36,914 nt of DNA from Clostridiales bacterium (GCA_015056015.1 SVHD01000025.1:1-36914), one strand, 5' to 3'. Positions 16,831-25,195 are shown, numbered from the stretch's first letter. Notes: generated by a model from the sequence alone, not told the origin. Numbers and translations are program-made.

Positions 16831-17355
16831 TTATTTATTCTTTATGTGCTTCATCACTTCCGCCCAGCGCGCGGGGTGGCTTTCGTGGTTCATCAGCGGC
16901 TCAAATCCCAGGGAAAAATACAGATTCAGCGCAGGAATCCTGAAATCATCGGTGGAAAGCACCACAGATTTGTATCCCTGCTTTTTGAGCTGATGAAGCG
17001 CAGCCAGCGCCACCATCTTTCCCGCCCCCTGTCCGCGGGCTTCCGGCGATACGCCCACCATTCTGAACCAGCCCTCGCCTGGGAAAATATCCTTTTCCGT
17101 GGCTGTCGTCGTGGCGATATCCACCCCATCCTTACTGATATAGAGCACCTGCGAAGGATCATAATTATCAGCAGAAGAAATGCAGGACGCAAAGGAATAA
17201 CGATTACCAAAGGCCTTCTCAATCAAATCTTCCCATTCCTTTTCCTTTCCTGGCTCATGGCTGTGCAGTGCAAAGCCTTCGGGAAGAATCAGCTCAGGCA
17301 GATCATTCAAATCAGCCTTTCTCATAAAAAGCTGGGGCAAAGTTCCATTGCTCAT
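16831..17355 (-). CDS. GNAT-family N-acetyltransferase
   Basis: This 174-residue protein has the acetyl-CoA-binding signature MVGVSPEARGQGAGKMV (R107-G-Q-G-A-G112) and the C-terminal strand-helix LNLYFSLGFEPL of the GNAT fold. It transfers an acetyl group to an amine of unknown identity. Its ATG overlaps the stop of the upstream oxidoreductase gene by 4 nt, indicating translational coupling. A role in modifying an amino-sugar or a MocA product is possible but not shown. Confidence 0.85.
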   Translation of the reverse strand: MSNGTLPQLFMRKADLNDLPELILPEGFALHSHEPGKEKEWEDLIEKAFGNRYSFASCISSADNYDPSQVLYISKDGVDIATTTATEKDIFPGEGWFRMVGVSPEARGQGAGKMVALAALHQLKKQGYKSVVLSTDDFRIPALNLYFSLGFEPLMNHESHPARWAEVMKHIKNK

Positions 17356-18611
17356 AAAATCACCTCATTTTCCGTTCGGTCAGCAGAAAGCACTTCCATT
17401 CCTTCCGGCGGATTGCCCACATCGGGCACATCCATGGCCTGCCCGCCATTGAGCGCGCTTTCATGGGCAATCAGGCCTGGCAGATTATACCGTGCCGCCT
17501 GCCATGCATGGGTGGGCGATAGTTTTCCGCTCATATATGCCTGGCAAAAATCATCCACCATGAATTTATGGGTACCGGCGTGATTGGTTGCCAGGGGCGC
17601 CAGCTCCATGGGCAGGCGATTGACAATCTGAATCGGCGCTTCCCCGGCGCTCCATTCACCGCGGATCACCTTTTGCATAAATTCCGGATCATCCTTATGT
17701 TTGGTCAATTCGATGGGATTGAGCTGATCGCTGACGTCCTCATAAAATACTTCCTTATCCGGCATGGTGATATAGCTGTGCTGCACGATGGAACATTCGT
17801 AAGACGCCTTTTCCCCGTGGAAGCAGGAAATATAGGTGGGCGGCGTATTCCATGCCACGCGCCGGTTTTCGCTGATCCGGGCCACGGCGCCGTTATCCAG
17901 CTGCAGCAGCATGGAAGTATTGGAAAAGGGATTATCCCAATAGTTCTTTCCTTTACCGAAAATATCCACATCATAATCATCCACATATCCAAAGGCGGAA
18001 ACCTTTACCGCCCGGGCATTGGCCGCGGAAAGCACCATGGAAGTGGAATGGGTGGGATAATACAGGGGCGGCATACCGGCCATCTGGCGCCATTTTTCCC
18101 CTTCGGTGTATTGATACACATGATACAGATGCTTCATATCATGGTTATACTGGGCCTCGGCATAGACCATCTTCCCCATTTCGCCGGATGCATACTTTTT
18201 CCGGCAGAAGATGGCAGCCGGGCGGTAAATGCCCGTTTCACCCATGGAATAGGTGAGCCCCGTTTCCTTGACCAGCCGTACGATTTCCTTGATTTCCGCA
18301 ACAGATGTTGCCATAGGCACGGCGGAGTAAACATTTTTCCCTGCCTTCAGCGCAGCAATGGCCATTTCGCCATGCTGATTTCGCTGGGTAAAGATCGCCA
18401 CGGTATTGATTTCGTCGGATGCAATCGTATCCTCAAAGGAATCAAATATCCGATCCACATGAAACATTTCGTTATATTGCTTGCTGCGCTCCGGGCGGAT
18501 ATCCGTAACCGCCACATATTCCACCGCAGGATGTGCCTGGAACAGCGGCACAAAATGACGGCAGAATTGGCCGCAGCCAGCAAACCCCACTCTGATTTTT
18601 TCTTTCATCAT
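17352..18611 (-). CDS. Gfo/Idh/MocA-family oxidoreductase lacking the EKP lysine
   Basis: This 419-residue protein has the N-terminal NAD(P)-binding Rossmann fold GFAGCGQFCRHF and VTDIRPER, then a C-terminal Gfo/Idh/MocA alpha/beta domain with YPTHSTSMV, a conserved-type substrate-binding segment. The family normally oxidises or reduces sugars and their derivatives. The usual Glu-Lys-Pro motif after the KAGKNV turn is here Ala-Val-Pro (97-99), so the conserved lysine is missing. The ATG at 18611 follows GGGGGAAAG; a second ATG directly after it is equally plausible. It is coupled to the GNAT gene and divergent from an AraC-transporter pair that may regulate or feed it. Confidence 0.85.
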   Translation of the reverse strand: MMKEKIRVGFAGCGQFCRHFVPLFQAHPAVEYVAVTDIRPERSKQYNEMFHVDRIFDSFEDTIASDEINTVAIFTQRNQHGEMAIAALKAGKNVYSAVPMATSVAEIKEIVRLVKETGLTYSMGETGIYRPAAIFCRKKYASGEMGKMVYAEAQYNHDMKHLYHVYQYTEGEKWRQMAGMPPLYYPTHSTSMVLSAANARAVKVSAFGYVDDYDVDIFGKGKNYWDNPFSNTSMLLQLDNGAVARISENRRVAWNTPPTYISCFHGEKASYECSIVQHSYITMPDKEVFYEDVSDQLNPIELTKHKDDPEFMQKVIRGEWSAGEAPIQIVNRLPMELAPLATNHAGTHKFMVDDFCQAYMSGKLSPTHAWQAARYNLPGLIAHESALNGGQAMDVPDVGNPPEGMEVLSADRTENEVIL

Positions 18612-18739
18612 CTTTCCCCCTTTTTCCTGTGCTTGCGTTTCTGGCTTTATTGTAGCATAGTCAATCCGTTTCGTCTTGTATATTGGTTGTATATTTCTCT
18701 TAATTTCATGTGAATTTGTTGCATAATGGTGGATTTCAA

Positions 18740-18768
18740 TTGATCGGAAGCATATTCTGTGCTATACT
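18740..18768 (+). promoter_or_regulatory. Extended -10 promoter of the AraC-transporter pair
   Basis: TTGATC (18740-18745), 17 bp and TATACT (18763-18768) preceded by TGC lie in the 201-bp divergent gap before the regulator. The rest of the gap (18612-18739) is AT-rich and holds nothing else I can name. Confidence 0.7.
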
Positions 18769-18812
18769 GCTATTGCTCGAAATTTGCAATTTTATGAAAT
18801 GGAGAGATCGCA

Positions 18813-19679
18813 TTGTCCTACGATACAGAGCGATACGACATCGAAAAATTGCCCAATCAAAGCCTGGCCGTCATCCAATGGGGCGTCACCCGCAATCATC
18901 CCGGCCATAAATGCGGGCCGCTGGTTTATCAGCACTACGCCATCCATTTTGTCACCAAGGGAAAAGGCGTTTATCAGATCAACGGAAAAAGCTATTCGCT
19001 CTCCCGGGGCCAGGGATTCCTGATTCCTCAAAATATTTCCAATATTTATACTGCCGATGAAACCGATCCCTGGGAATACCATTACGCTACCTTTTACGGC
19101 CCTGACGCAGATTCCCTGGTGCACCATGCCGGGCTGGATGATCAGCATGTCGTCTTTTCCTATCCAACCTCCCCCCATACTCTGCTTTTGCTGGATCAGA
19201 TCATGACCTGCTGCCGTGAAAACAAGGCAAAGGGCTACGATATCATCGGCTATTTCCTTTTGCTGATGAGCAAGCTGGTGCAATGCCATGAATCAGAGAA
19301 GAAAGAAACCTATCAGGCCTCGCAGTATCTGGCCAAAGCGATTTCCTATATTGAGGATCACTATCCATATGGCATTTCCATCAATGATATCGCCCGTTTC
19401 ATCGGTATTGATCGCAGCTATCTCTATCGCATCTTCAAATCCGGCCTGAATGTTTCCCCCACCAGGTATCTGAGTGACTACCGCTTGAAAAAAGCTGTTG
19501 AGATGATGGAAAAGGAATCCCTTTCCCTGCATGAAATTGCATTGTCGGTCGGCTTTTATGATGTTTCTCATTTTTCCCGGGCTTTCACGCCCCATTATGG
19601 CATGCAGCCCGGGGCATATCGCAAAATGCTTTTGAAAAGTACTGACGAAGGAGAAAAAAGATCATGGAATACTTACTGA
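18813..19679 (+). CDS. AraC-family transcriptional regulator (TTG start)
   Basis: This 288-residue regulator has an N-terminal AraC-type cupin (HFVTKGKGVYQINGKSY, LSRGQGFLIPQNISNIY) and two C-terminal helix-turn-helix motifs: ISINDIARFIGIDRSYLYRIF and LSLHEIALSVGFYDVSHFSRAF (partly quoted). The TTG at 18813 follows GGAGAG by 8 nt and gives MSYDTERYD; no in-frame ATG exists nearby. It overlaps the transporter gene by 16 nt, so the two are coexpressed. It sits divergently from the MocA-GNAT pair, which is a likely target. Confidence 0.87.
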   Translation: MSYDTERYDIEKLPNQSLAVIQWGVTRNHPGHKCGPLVYQHYAIHFVTKGKGVYQINGKSYSLSRGQGFLIPQNISNIYTADETDPWEYHYATFYGPDADSLVHHAGLDDQHVVFSYPTSPHTLLLLDQIMTCCRENKAKGYDIIGYFLLLMSKLVQCHESEKKETYQASQYLAKAISYIEDHYPYGISINDIARFIGIDRSYLYRIFKSGLNVSPTRYLSDYRLKKAVEMMEKESLSLHEIALSVGFYDVSHFSRAFTPHYGMQPGAYRKMLLKSTDEGEKRSWNTY

Positions 19680-20569
19680 TGCTGGTATCTATCTTTTTTG
19701 CCGTCACCAATAATTGTCTGCTGCATCGTCTGCCCTCCTCCACTTTCCGTACGCCTGGCGATATCTATTTCTATAACGGCTGCATGAATGGCGGCTGGCT
19801 GATTCTGATAGGCGCATTTTCCCTGATTACCGGGGATTTTGCTATCAGCTGGGAATCCGTGATCTTTGGCGTGATCTACGGCATGATGCTGGTGGTGTTT
19901 TTGCTTTCCAAATCCATGGCCATGGTGGAGGGACCCGTTTCTCTGACCACGCTGATCGGCTGCTCCTGTTTTGTGATCTGCACCATCTTTGGCGCCATCT
20001 ATGCCAAGGAGACTGTTAATCTTTTCCAGATCATTGGCATGCTATTGCTCTTAGTTGGCCTGTTCTTATGCGTTAATCCCAAGAAGGGTGATCAGCCGCT
20101 GACGCCCCGCTGGTTTTTATATGTTGCCCTATTTTTTATCGCCGGCGGCCTCGGGGGCATCCTCTACAAAATCTTTGGGCAGACCGATTCCGGCCATATG
20201 TTCAACAGTATGTTGTTCTTCGCTGCGCTGACGGCATCCTCGCTTTTCCTGGTACTAAGCTTCGCCATCAATAGAAAAGCCAAAGCGCCAAAGCCTAGTA
20301 TCCCTGCCTCTGCCCGCCCTTCCCTTCTGCTTTGCAGCTTTGTCAGCTGCGTATATATCCGCATGAATCTTTCCCTATCAAATATGATTCCCAGTGCGAT
20401 TTTCTTTCCCATTTGCAACGGCGGGATCATCCTGCTGTCTACTCTGGTTGGCATCGTGCTATTTAAAGAAAAGCTGCAGCGAATCCAGATTCTTGGGATT
20501 GCCCTTGGTTTGCTGGCCATTGTGCTCAATGGCTGCAGCGGACTGCTGATGAAACTGATCTTACCGTAA
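19664..20569 (+). CDS. DMT-superfamily transporter
   Basis: This is an integral membrane protein of 301 residues with about ten helices in two repeats, of the drug/metabolite transporter type. The C-terminal half contains the recognisable FFPICNGGIILLSTLVGIVLFKEKL region, where DMT members have a small-residue helix followed by a basic loop (quoted pieces FFPICNGG and GIVLFKEKL). Its start lies inside the regulator's end with GAAGGAG upstream. The substrate may be the molecule sensed by the AraC regulator; that is inference. Confidence 0.8.
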   Translation: MEYLLMLVSIFFAVTNNCLLHRLPSSTFRTPGDIYFYNGCMNGGWLILIGAFSLITGDFAISWESVIFGVIYGMMLVVFLLSKSMAMVEGPVSLTTLIGCSCFVICTIFGAIYAKETVNLFQIIGMLLLLVGLFLCVNPKKGDQPLTPRWFLYVALFFIAGGLGGILYKIFGQTDSGHMFNSMLFFAALTASSLFLVLSFAINRKAKAPKPSIPASARPSLLLCSFVSCVYIRMNLSLSNMIPSAIFFPICNGGIILLSTLVGIVLFKEKLQRIQILGIALGLLAIVLNGCSGLLMKLILP

Positions 20570-20585
20570 TGAGCCATAATAAGTG

Positions 20586-20610
20586 AAAGCGCCGATTGGC
20601 GCTTTTATTT
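20586..20610 (+). terminator. Terminator of the AraC-transporter unit
   Basis: An 8-bp AAAGCGCC/GGCGCTTT stem with a 4-nt loop is followed by a short T-rich tract. Confidence 0.75.
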
Positions 20611-20688
20611 ATGTAAAAAAGCGAGAAATATCTTAAAATAATGAGAATAAAAGAGAATACGCGCGAAATCCTGCGAAAATCATAAGTT

Positions 20689-20731
20689 TTTGACCTTCTT
20701 TGACTTTTCGATAATTTGACCATCTTTGATC
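20689..20731 (+). promoter_or_regulatory. Two CtsR-type heat-shock operators
   Basis: Two tandem heptad pairs are present: TTTGACC-TTC-TTTGACT (20689-20705) and TTTGACC-ATC-TTTGATC (20715-20731). A further TTTGATG abuts at 20732-20738. This is the CtsR operator (GGTCAAA, 3 nt, GGTCAAA) read on the opposite strand. The second pair covers the -35 box of the hsp20 promoter, as expected for a repressor site. Confidence 0.85.
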
Positions 20732-20744
20732 TTTGATGTATACT
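20716..20744 (+). promoter_or_regulatory. Sigma-A promoter of hsp20
   Basis: TTGACC (20716-20721), a 17-bp spacer and TATACT (20739-20744) are interleaved with the second CtsR operator. A roughly 90-nt leader follows. Confidence 0.8.
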
Positions 20745-20841
20745 AACATCGTCAGCAGGGAAGCATAACTTCCGAACAGCTGAGTTTCTTAATCAGCCAT
20801 CAACCGGGCGCTGCGCCCGCACATTCAAGGAGGATTTTGCC

Positions 20842-21318
20842 ATGTATTATACCATGATTCCCCGTCGCCCCCGTCATGATCTGTCCCATGTTCCTTTTCA
20901 TCGTTCCCCTTCCCTCTTCGATGATCATTTCTTCCGTTCCTTTTTCAACATGAATGATATGATGGGCGATATCGGTTTCCGGGTGGATATCCACGAAGAA
21001 AACGATCATTACCTGCTGGAGGCTGAACTGCCCGGCGTTTCCCAGGATCAGATCAATCTTACCGTCGATCATGATTCCCTGGTGATTTCCGCCGATATGC
21101 GCAGTGAACGCAAGGATGAGAAGGCCTATTACAGCGAACGCCGGATTGGCCATGTATCCCGCGCCTTTAACCTGGATGGAATTGACAAGGAGAATATCCG
21201 TGCCGATTACAAAAACGGTATTCTCTCCGTGATTCTGCCCAAGGAAAAGCCTTGCGAAAGCTGCGGCCAGCGTCGTATTCCCATCGGCTGCGGTGATCAG
21301 CAAAAAATCGAAGAATAA
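20842..21318 (+). CDS. hsp20: Small heat-shock protein Hsp20
   Basis: This is an ATP-independent holdase chaperone that binds unfolding proteins. Its 158 residues include an alpha-crystallin domain from about residue 45 (FRVDIHEENDHYLLEAELPG) to 134, with the typical end FNLDGIDKENIRADYKNGILSVILPK (parts: KNGILSVILPK). The oligomerisation I-X-I motif is IPI at 146-148. The tail is odd: three Cys residues (C138, C141, C150) form CESC and GCG around the IPI motif, which is unusual for this family. A strong AAGGAGG site precedes the ATG. The upstream CtsR operators indicate heat-shock derepression. Confidence 0.94.
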   Translation: MYYTMIPRRPRHDLSHVPFHRSPSLFDDHFFRSFFNMNDMMGDIGFRVDIHEENDHYLLEAELPGVSQDQINLTVDHDSLVISADMRSERKDEKAYYSERRIGHVSRAFNLDGIDKENIRADYKNGILSVILPKEKPCESCGQRRIPIGCGDQQKIEE

Positions 21319-21320
21319 TA

Positions 21321-21356
21321 AAAAAAGCTGTCAGGCCTTCGCCTGGCAGCTTTTTT
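21321..21356. terminator. Terminator between hsp20 and MATE genes
   Basis: A long stem (AAAAAGCTG-CAGGC with GCCTG-CAGCTTTTT) with a 4-nt CTTC loop and T runs on both strands serves the two convergent genes. Confidence 0.88.
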
Positions 21357-21370
21357 CGCGTCCGAATATG

Positions 21371-22723
21371 TCAGCGCTTCTTCCATTTCCCGGAGATGAA
21401 ATAGCACATGCCAATCACCAGCGGCATAAAGCCCGCCAGCGCATCGCCATACCAGAAGCCCTGGCAGCCCATGCCAACGCCAAAGCCCAGCAGCGCCGCA
21501 ATACCGATGCGGCTGATCATGCCGTCGATTATGGCAACGGCAAAATTCAGTTTGGTATTGCCCGATCCATTGATCAGGGAGAAGCTGATGCTGCGGGTGG
21601 CGGATCCAAAGAAATTGAGGATGGCCGGCGCTACCAGAATGGAAGCGATAGCCAGTACATTCTGATCGGGCGTAAAGAGATTGAAAATGGGGCCGGAGAA
21701 GAACGCCAGCGCAATAGAGCAAAGAATGGCGATGCTGATGCCGCAAACGCCCACGGTTTTCATAATTCTGGGAACGCGCTCATATTTCTTTGCGCCCAGA
21801 TTCTGCCCCACCATGGAACTGCCGGCGGTGGTAAAGGAATTGGATACGATGCCGATCATCATATTGATCTTGTTGTAAATACCGGAAAGGGCGGAATATA
21901 CCACCCCGGAAAGATTGATCCAGGAGGTCAGAACGATCTTGGAAATATTGATGGCGGCGGATTGAATCGCCATGGGCACGCCCAGGGCAACAAGCTTTTT
22001 AAGCGCCATCTTTTCAATTTTGAAGCTTTCGGGCCTGAAATCAAAGCCAAAGCTTTCCTTGTGTTGATGAAGATAAATCAGCGCAATGATGAAGCTGGTT
22101 GCCTGGCTGATCACCGTGGCCAGGGCAGCGCCGAATACCTCCATACCGCAGCAGACAACGAAAACTACGTCCAGGATAATATTCATAACCGCAGCGATGG
22201 CAATGAATACGAAGGGGCGGCGGCTATCGCCCATCCCGCGCAAAATGGCGCTGATGATATTATAGCCGTAAATGAATATCAGGCCCACGATGCAGGTGAC
22301 GGTATAATCCAGCGTGTACTGATAGGATTCAGCCGGAGTATTGAGCAGCTTCAGCATCACATCCCGCAGGAAAAAGCAAATCACAGAAATAACCAGAGAA
22401 ATGCCCAGCAGGAAAGTAAACATGGTACCGATGGTATGACGGACGTTATCCATCCGCTTTGCCCCTACATCCTGGGCAATCAGCACCTGGCCGGCAGAGG
22501 AAAAGCCCATAGCAACAAAGGTAAGCAGATGCAGGATATCGCCGCCAATAGAAACGGCAGACATGCCGGCACCGCCGATAAACTGACCTACAACGATCAT
22601 ATCAACGATATTGTAGACTGCCTGGAGTGCATTGGAAATAAACAGCGGAAACGCGAATTTCAATAACAGCTTGGCTACGCTTCCCTCTGTCAGGTCATTG
22701 ACCATGGTTGCCTGTTTTGCCAT
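21371..22723 (-). CDS. MATE-family efflux transporter
   Basis: This 450-residue membrane protein has 12 expected helices in two repeated halves. Characteristic parts are an N-terminal FAFPLFISNALQAVYNIVDM helix and VGQFIGGAGMSAVSIGGDI; the second half has a repeat with LGVPMAIQSAAINISK. MATE pumps export cationic drugs or metabolites using a Na+ or H+ gradient. The ATG at 22723 is chosen since GGAGG lies 8 nt upstream; an ATG five codons earlier sits before the ribosome-binding site and is rejected. It has its own promoter and no linked regulator. Confidence 0.93.
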   Translation of the reverse strand: MAKQATMVNDLTEGSVAKLLLKFAFPLFISNALQAVYNIVDMIVVGQFIGGAGMSAVSIGGDILHLLTFVAMGFSSAGQVLIAQDVGAKRMDNVRHTIGTMFTFLLGISLVISVICFFLRDVMLKLLNTPAESYQYTLDYTVTCIVGLIFIYGYNIISAILRGMGDSRRPFVFIAIAAVMNIILDVVFVVCCGMEVFGAALATVISQATSFIIALIYLHQHKESFGFDFRPESFKIEKMALKKLVALGVPMAIQSAAINISKIVLTSWINLSGVVYSALSGIYNKINMMIGIVSNSFTTAGSSMVGQNLGAKKYERVPRIMKTVGVCGISIAILCSIALAFFSGPIFNLFTPDQNVLAIASILVAPAILNFFGSATRSISFSLINGSGNTKLNFAVAIIDGMISRIGIAALLGFGVGMGCQGFWYGDALAGFMPLVIGMCYFISGKWKKR

Positions 22724-22794
22724 GAAATAATCCTCCATTTTCTCAAGACAGCGTTTTGCCCGGGCTTTGCGCCCAATAAACGCAGAACATATTT

Positions 22795-22824
22795 ACTATA
22801 CACCTTATTCGACGCATTTTTCAA
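22795..22824 (-). promoter_or_regulatory. Promoter of the MATE gene
   Basis: TTGAAA (22819-22824), an 18-bp spacer and TATAGT (22795-22800) lie on the reverse strand, about 70 bp upstream of the start. Confidence 0.65.
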
Positions 22825-22903
22825 TCGTTTTTTCAAAAAAATATTATTTCGCGGCAATTTTCAGGCATGGCGTGCCGCAATTGTGCCCGCATTTGCTGAA
22901 AAT

Positions 22904-22937
22904 AAAAAAGAAGGGGAGCTATATCCCCTTCTTTTTT
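22904..22937 (-). terminator. Terminator of the acetyl esterase gene
   Basis: A 9-bp AGAAGGGGA/TCCCCTTCT stem with T runs on both sides lies directly downstream of the esterase stop on the reverse strand. Confidence 0.85.
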
Positions 22938-22944
22938 TCTTCCA

Positions 22945-23910
22945 TTACAGCAGAGTCATCATCAATTTATGGATTTTTTCATCGGCCTTGGGCAGGTTTT
23001 CATGGCCAAAGTCAGGATAAATCACCACATTCTTTTCAGAAGTAATCTTATTAAAAGCCGCAAACTGAGAAGAGGGCGGACAGATATTATCCATTAACCC
23101 GGTGAACATAGTCACCTTGGCCCGGATCCGCTTGGCCAGATGCTGCAGATCGATGTAACCCAGGGTGGTGAAGATTTCTTCCTCTTTTTCATGGTTGGGA
23201 TCAAAATGACGGAAATAATCCCGCAGGCCTTTGTAAGCCCGATCATCCAGATCCATATCCCACACCCGCTTATAATCGCACAGCCAGGGGTACTGGGGCG
23301 CAGCAACGGCGATCCGGGGTTCCAGAGAAGCGCAGGCCAGTGTCAGCGCGCCGCCCTGAGAGCCGCCCATGGCGCCCACGCGGGTTTCATCCACCTGCTC
23401 CATATTCATCATGATTCCGGCCAACTGGGCGGCATCCAGAAACACATTGCGGAAGAACAGATTTTCGGGTCCTTCATTCAGGCCCTTGACAATATGACCA
23501 TACACGGAATTGGTGACAGCCGCCTGGGTATCCTGGGAAAGGCCGCCCTGACCGCGGGTATCCATGGAAATGATATAGAAGCCGGCATAGGCATAGGGCA
23601 GCAGGCTCATAAACCCGGGGGCAGAGCCGCAATAGCCATGGAACCAGCAAATGGCAGGATGCTTTTTCCCATCATCCTGGGCAGGGCGGACAAAATTGCA
23701 ATGAATCCGGGCGCCGCCGACGCCGGTAAAATACAAATCCTGGCAAATAAGACCGGGGGCCTGGAAGGCGGCGTCCCTGCACTCCACCTGAGGATCCGTG
23801 GCCTTCATTTCGGCCAGGGCTCTTTCCCAATACGCATCAAGATCCTGGGGGCAAGGGTTAACGCCCTGATATTCTCTCAATTTCGCCAAAGGCATATCCA
23901 GAATAGGCAT
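22945..23910 (-). CDS. Acetyl xylan esterase / cephalosporin-C deacetylase, CE7
   Basis: This enzyme removes acetyl groups from xylo-oligosaccharides and similar substrates in the cytoplasm. It has 321 residues, close to the 325 of the Thermotoga enzyme. The catalytic triad is S184 in GGSQGG, D274 in GLMD and H303 in FGHE; the Asp and His numbers match the Thermotoga enzyme exactly. Further CE7 blocks are the FHGYCG oxyanion turn and MDTRGQGG. The ATG at 23910 follows GGAGG by 8 nt. The frame stays open to 24081, but that extension has no homology-like character and is rejected. It is a single-gene unit beside MATE, on the same strand. Confidence 0.94.
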   Translation of the reverse strand: MPILDMPLAKLREYQGVNPCPQDLDAYWERALAEMKATDPQVECRDAAFQAPGLICQDLYFTGVGGARIHCNFVRPAQDDGKKHPAICWFHGYCGSAPGFMSLLPYAYAGFYIISMDTRGQGGLSQDTQAAVTNSVYGHIVKGLNEGPENLFFRNVFLDAAQLAGIMMNMEQVDETRVGAMGGSQGGALTLACASLEPRIAVAAPQYPWLCDYKRVWDMDLDDRAYKGLRDYFRHFDPNHEKEEEIFTTLGYIDLQHLAKRIRAKVTMFTGLMDNICPPSSQFAAFNKITSEKNVVIYPDFGHENLPKADEKIHKLMMTLL

Positions 23911-24074
23911 TTTTTCGTCCTCCAAACTATTTCTTTTGAAAATGCCAGAATCCATGGGCATCTTCATTTTGCTTTGGTAATACGCCACATTCTTGCTATT
24001 TCCTGCATTATTTACAAGAAATAATATTTTCTCCTGTTTCATTGCGTGCCCGCCGCCGTTTTCCCCTTTCACCG

Positions 24075-24103
24075 TTGACATTATTTTTTAGTTCATATAT
24101 TAT
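24075..24103 (+). promoter_or_regulatory. Sigma-A promoter of the glycosyltransferase
   Basis: A perfect TTGACA (24075-24080), a 17-bp spacer and TATTAT (24098-24103) lie about 70 bp before the start. The rest of 23911-24174 is AT-rich with nothing else recognised. Confidence 0.75.
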
Positions 24104-24174
24104 TATATAGTATTGAATCCAGGATGCTTTGCCGTTTTTTACGGCATTGATCATCTTTCGCGCGGAGGAAATCC

Positions 24175-24972
24175 ATGCTTCCCTTAATCAGTGTAATTAT
24201 GCCGGTCTATAATGCCGAAAAATGCCTGGAACGCAGTATCGGCAGCGTGCTTTCCCAGTCCTATTCCCGTCTGGAATTGATCCTTGTAGATGATGGCAGC
24301 AAGGATCAGAGCCTGAAAATCTGCCATGAACACGAAAAAACGGATTCCCGTGTCCGGGTGATCGCTCAGCAGAATGCAGGGCCAGCCATGGCCCGTAATG
24401 CCGCCCTCGAAATCATGCAGGGGGATTTTGTGCTTTTTGTGGATAGCGATGATCTGCTCTCCCCTGACGCCTGCCAGAAAATGGTGGATGCCATGAAAAA
24501 AAATGATCTGGTCATCGGGCATTATTTTTTTGAATTTGGCAAGGCAATTTCCGATCGTGGCTTGCTCAGCGGCAATCGTGTTTTGGGCGAACAGGAATTC
24601 CTGATGGAATTAATCAAAAAGCCGGGCAGCTTTTATTACAGCGCCCTGTGGAATAAATTATATCGCGCTTCCATTATCCGTGATCAAAAGCTGCGCTTCG
24701 ATCCCTTCCTCAGCTGGGGTGAAGATTTTGCCTTCAATATGCAATATAATCTCGCCGTAAAATCAGTGGCGATAATAGATATGCCGGTCTATCATTATGT
24801 AAAAAATACTTCCAGTACCAGCATCCGTTCCCTGATCCGCATCCTTCACAGCTGCAAGATCAAATATCGCCTTTATCAGCATTTTAAAGCGTTGTATGTG
24901 AAAAAGGGGCTGTATGACAATCACCGCTTCGCAATCTGGCGCTATATTTTCAATGTAACCATAATTGATTAA
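24175..24972 (+). CDS. Family 2 glycosyltransferase
   Basis: This 265-residue GT-A-fold enzyme transfers a sugar from a nucleotide donor, probably to a cell-surface polysaccharide or teichoic-acid-like chain. Visible are the N-terminal SVIMPVYNAEKCLERS, the nucleotide-binding D39-D40-G-S, the metal-binding D90-S-D92-D93 and a C-terminal WGEDFAFN motif (the usual ED catalytic-base region). A GGAGG site precedes the ATG. It lacks a C-terminal membrane helix and stands alone between its promoter and terminator, with no linked polysaccharide cluster, so the acceptor is unknown. Confidence 0.9.
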   Translation: MLPLISVIMPVYNAEKCLERSIGSVLSQSYSRLELILVDDGSKDQSLKICHEHEKTDSRVRVIAQQNAGPAMARNAALEIMQGDFVLFVDSDDLLSPDACQKMVDAMKKNDLVIGHYFFEFGKAISDRGLLSGNRVLGEQEFLMELIKKPGSFYYSALWNKLYRASIIRDQKLRFDPFLSWGEDFAFNMQYNLAVKSVAIIDMPVYHYVKNTSSTSIRSLIRILHSCKIKYRLYQHFKALYVKKGLYDNHRFAIWRYIFNVTIID

Positions 24973-24986
24973 AGATTTCTGATGAA

Positions 24987-25015
24987 AAAAAGCAGGTTCG
25001 CCTGCTTTTTTCTTT
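24987..25015 (+). terminator. Terminator of the glycosyltransferase
   Basis: A 10-bp AAAAAGCAGG/CCTGCTTTTT stem with a TTCG loop ends in T-rich sequence. Confidence 0.9.
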
Positions 25016-25105
25016 TCATTTCACGAACAAAAACATTTGTTCCCCTATTCTTGGAATTTGGGTTTTCGGGCAAATGAAATTCCTGATATTTCTTGTCGTT
25101 TTCTC

Positions 25106-25122
25106 TGTCGAACTTTGTCGAA
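25106..25122 (+). promoter_or_regulatory. Two direct Spo0A boxes upstream of spo0A
   Basis: TGTCGAA occurs at 25106-25112 and again at 25116-25122, 10 bp (one helical turn) apart on the same strand. A weaker TGTCGTT lies at 25094-25100. The Spo0A box is TGNCGAA. They lie about 46-62 bp upstream of the -35 box, a position that fits activation, and suggest autoregulation. Confidence 0.75.
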
Positions 25123-25167
25123 AAACTTCTATCTTTCGCGATTTCTATTCTTTTAGTTATTATTCTA

Positions 25168-25195
25168 TTGATTATTTTATTCTTTTCGTTATAAT
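25168..25195 (+). promoter_or_regulatory. Promoter of spo0A and leader hairpin
   Basis: TTGATT (25168-25173), a 16-bp spacer and TATAAT (25190-25195). Immediately after it a bulged inverted repeat (25196-25223; TGACAT ... ATGTCA around an ATCTTC/GAAGAT stem) begins. No sigma-H-like site is evident to me. Confidence 0.65.

Noticed and set aside
21293-22666. A 457-codon open frame on the + strand
   Set aside because: It lies wholly antisense to the MATE transporter. Its product is low-complexity, rich in Gly, Asn and His, without a start signal.
23911-24081. Extended N-terminus of the CE7 esterase
   Set aside because: The shorter start has the ribosome-binding site and matches the family length; the extension covers AT-rich intergenic sequence.
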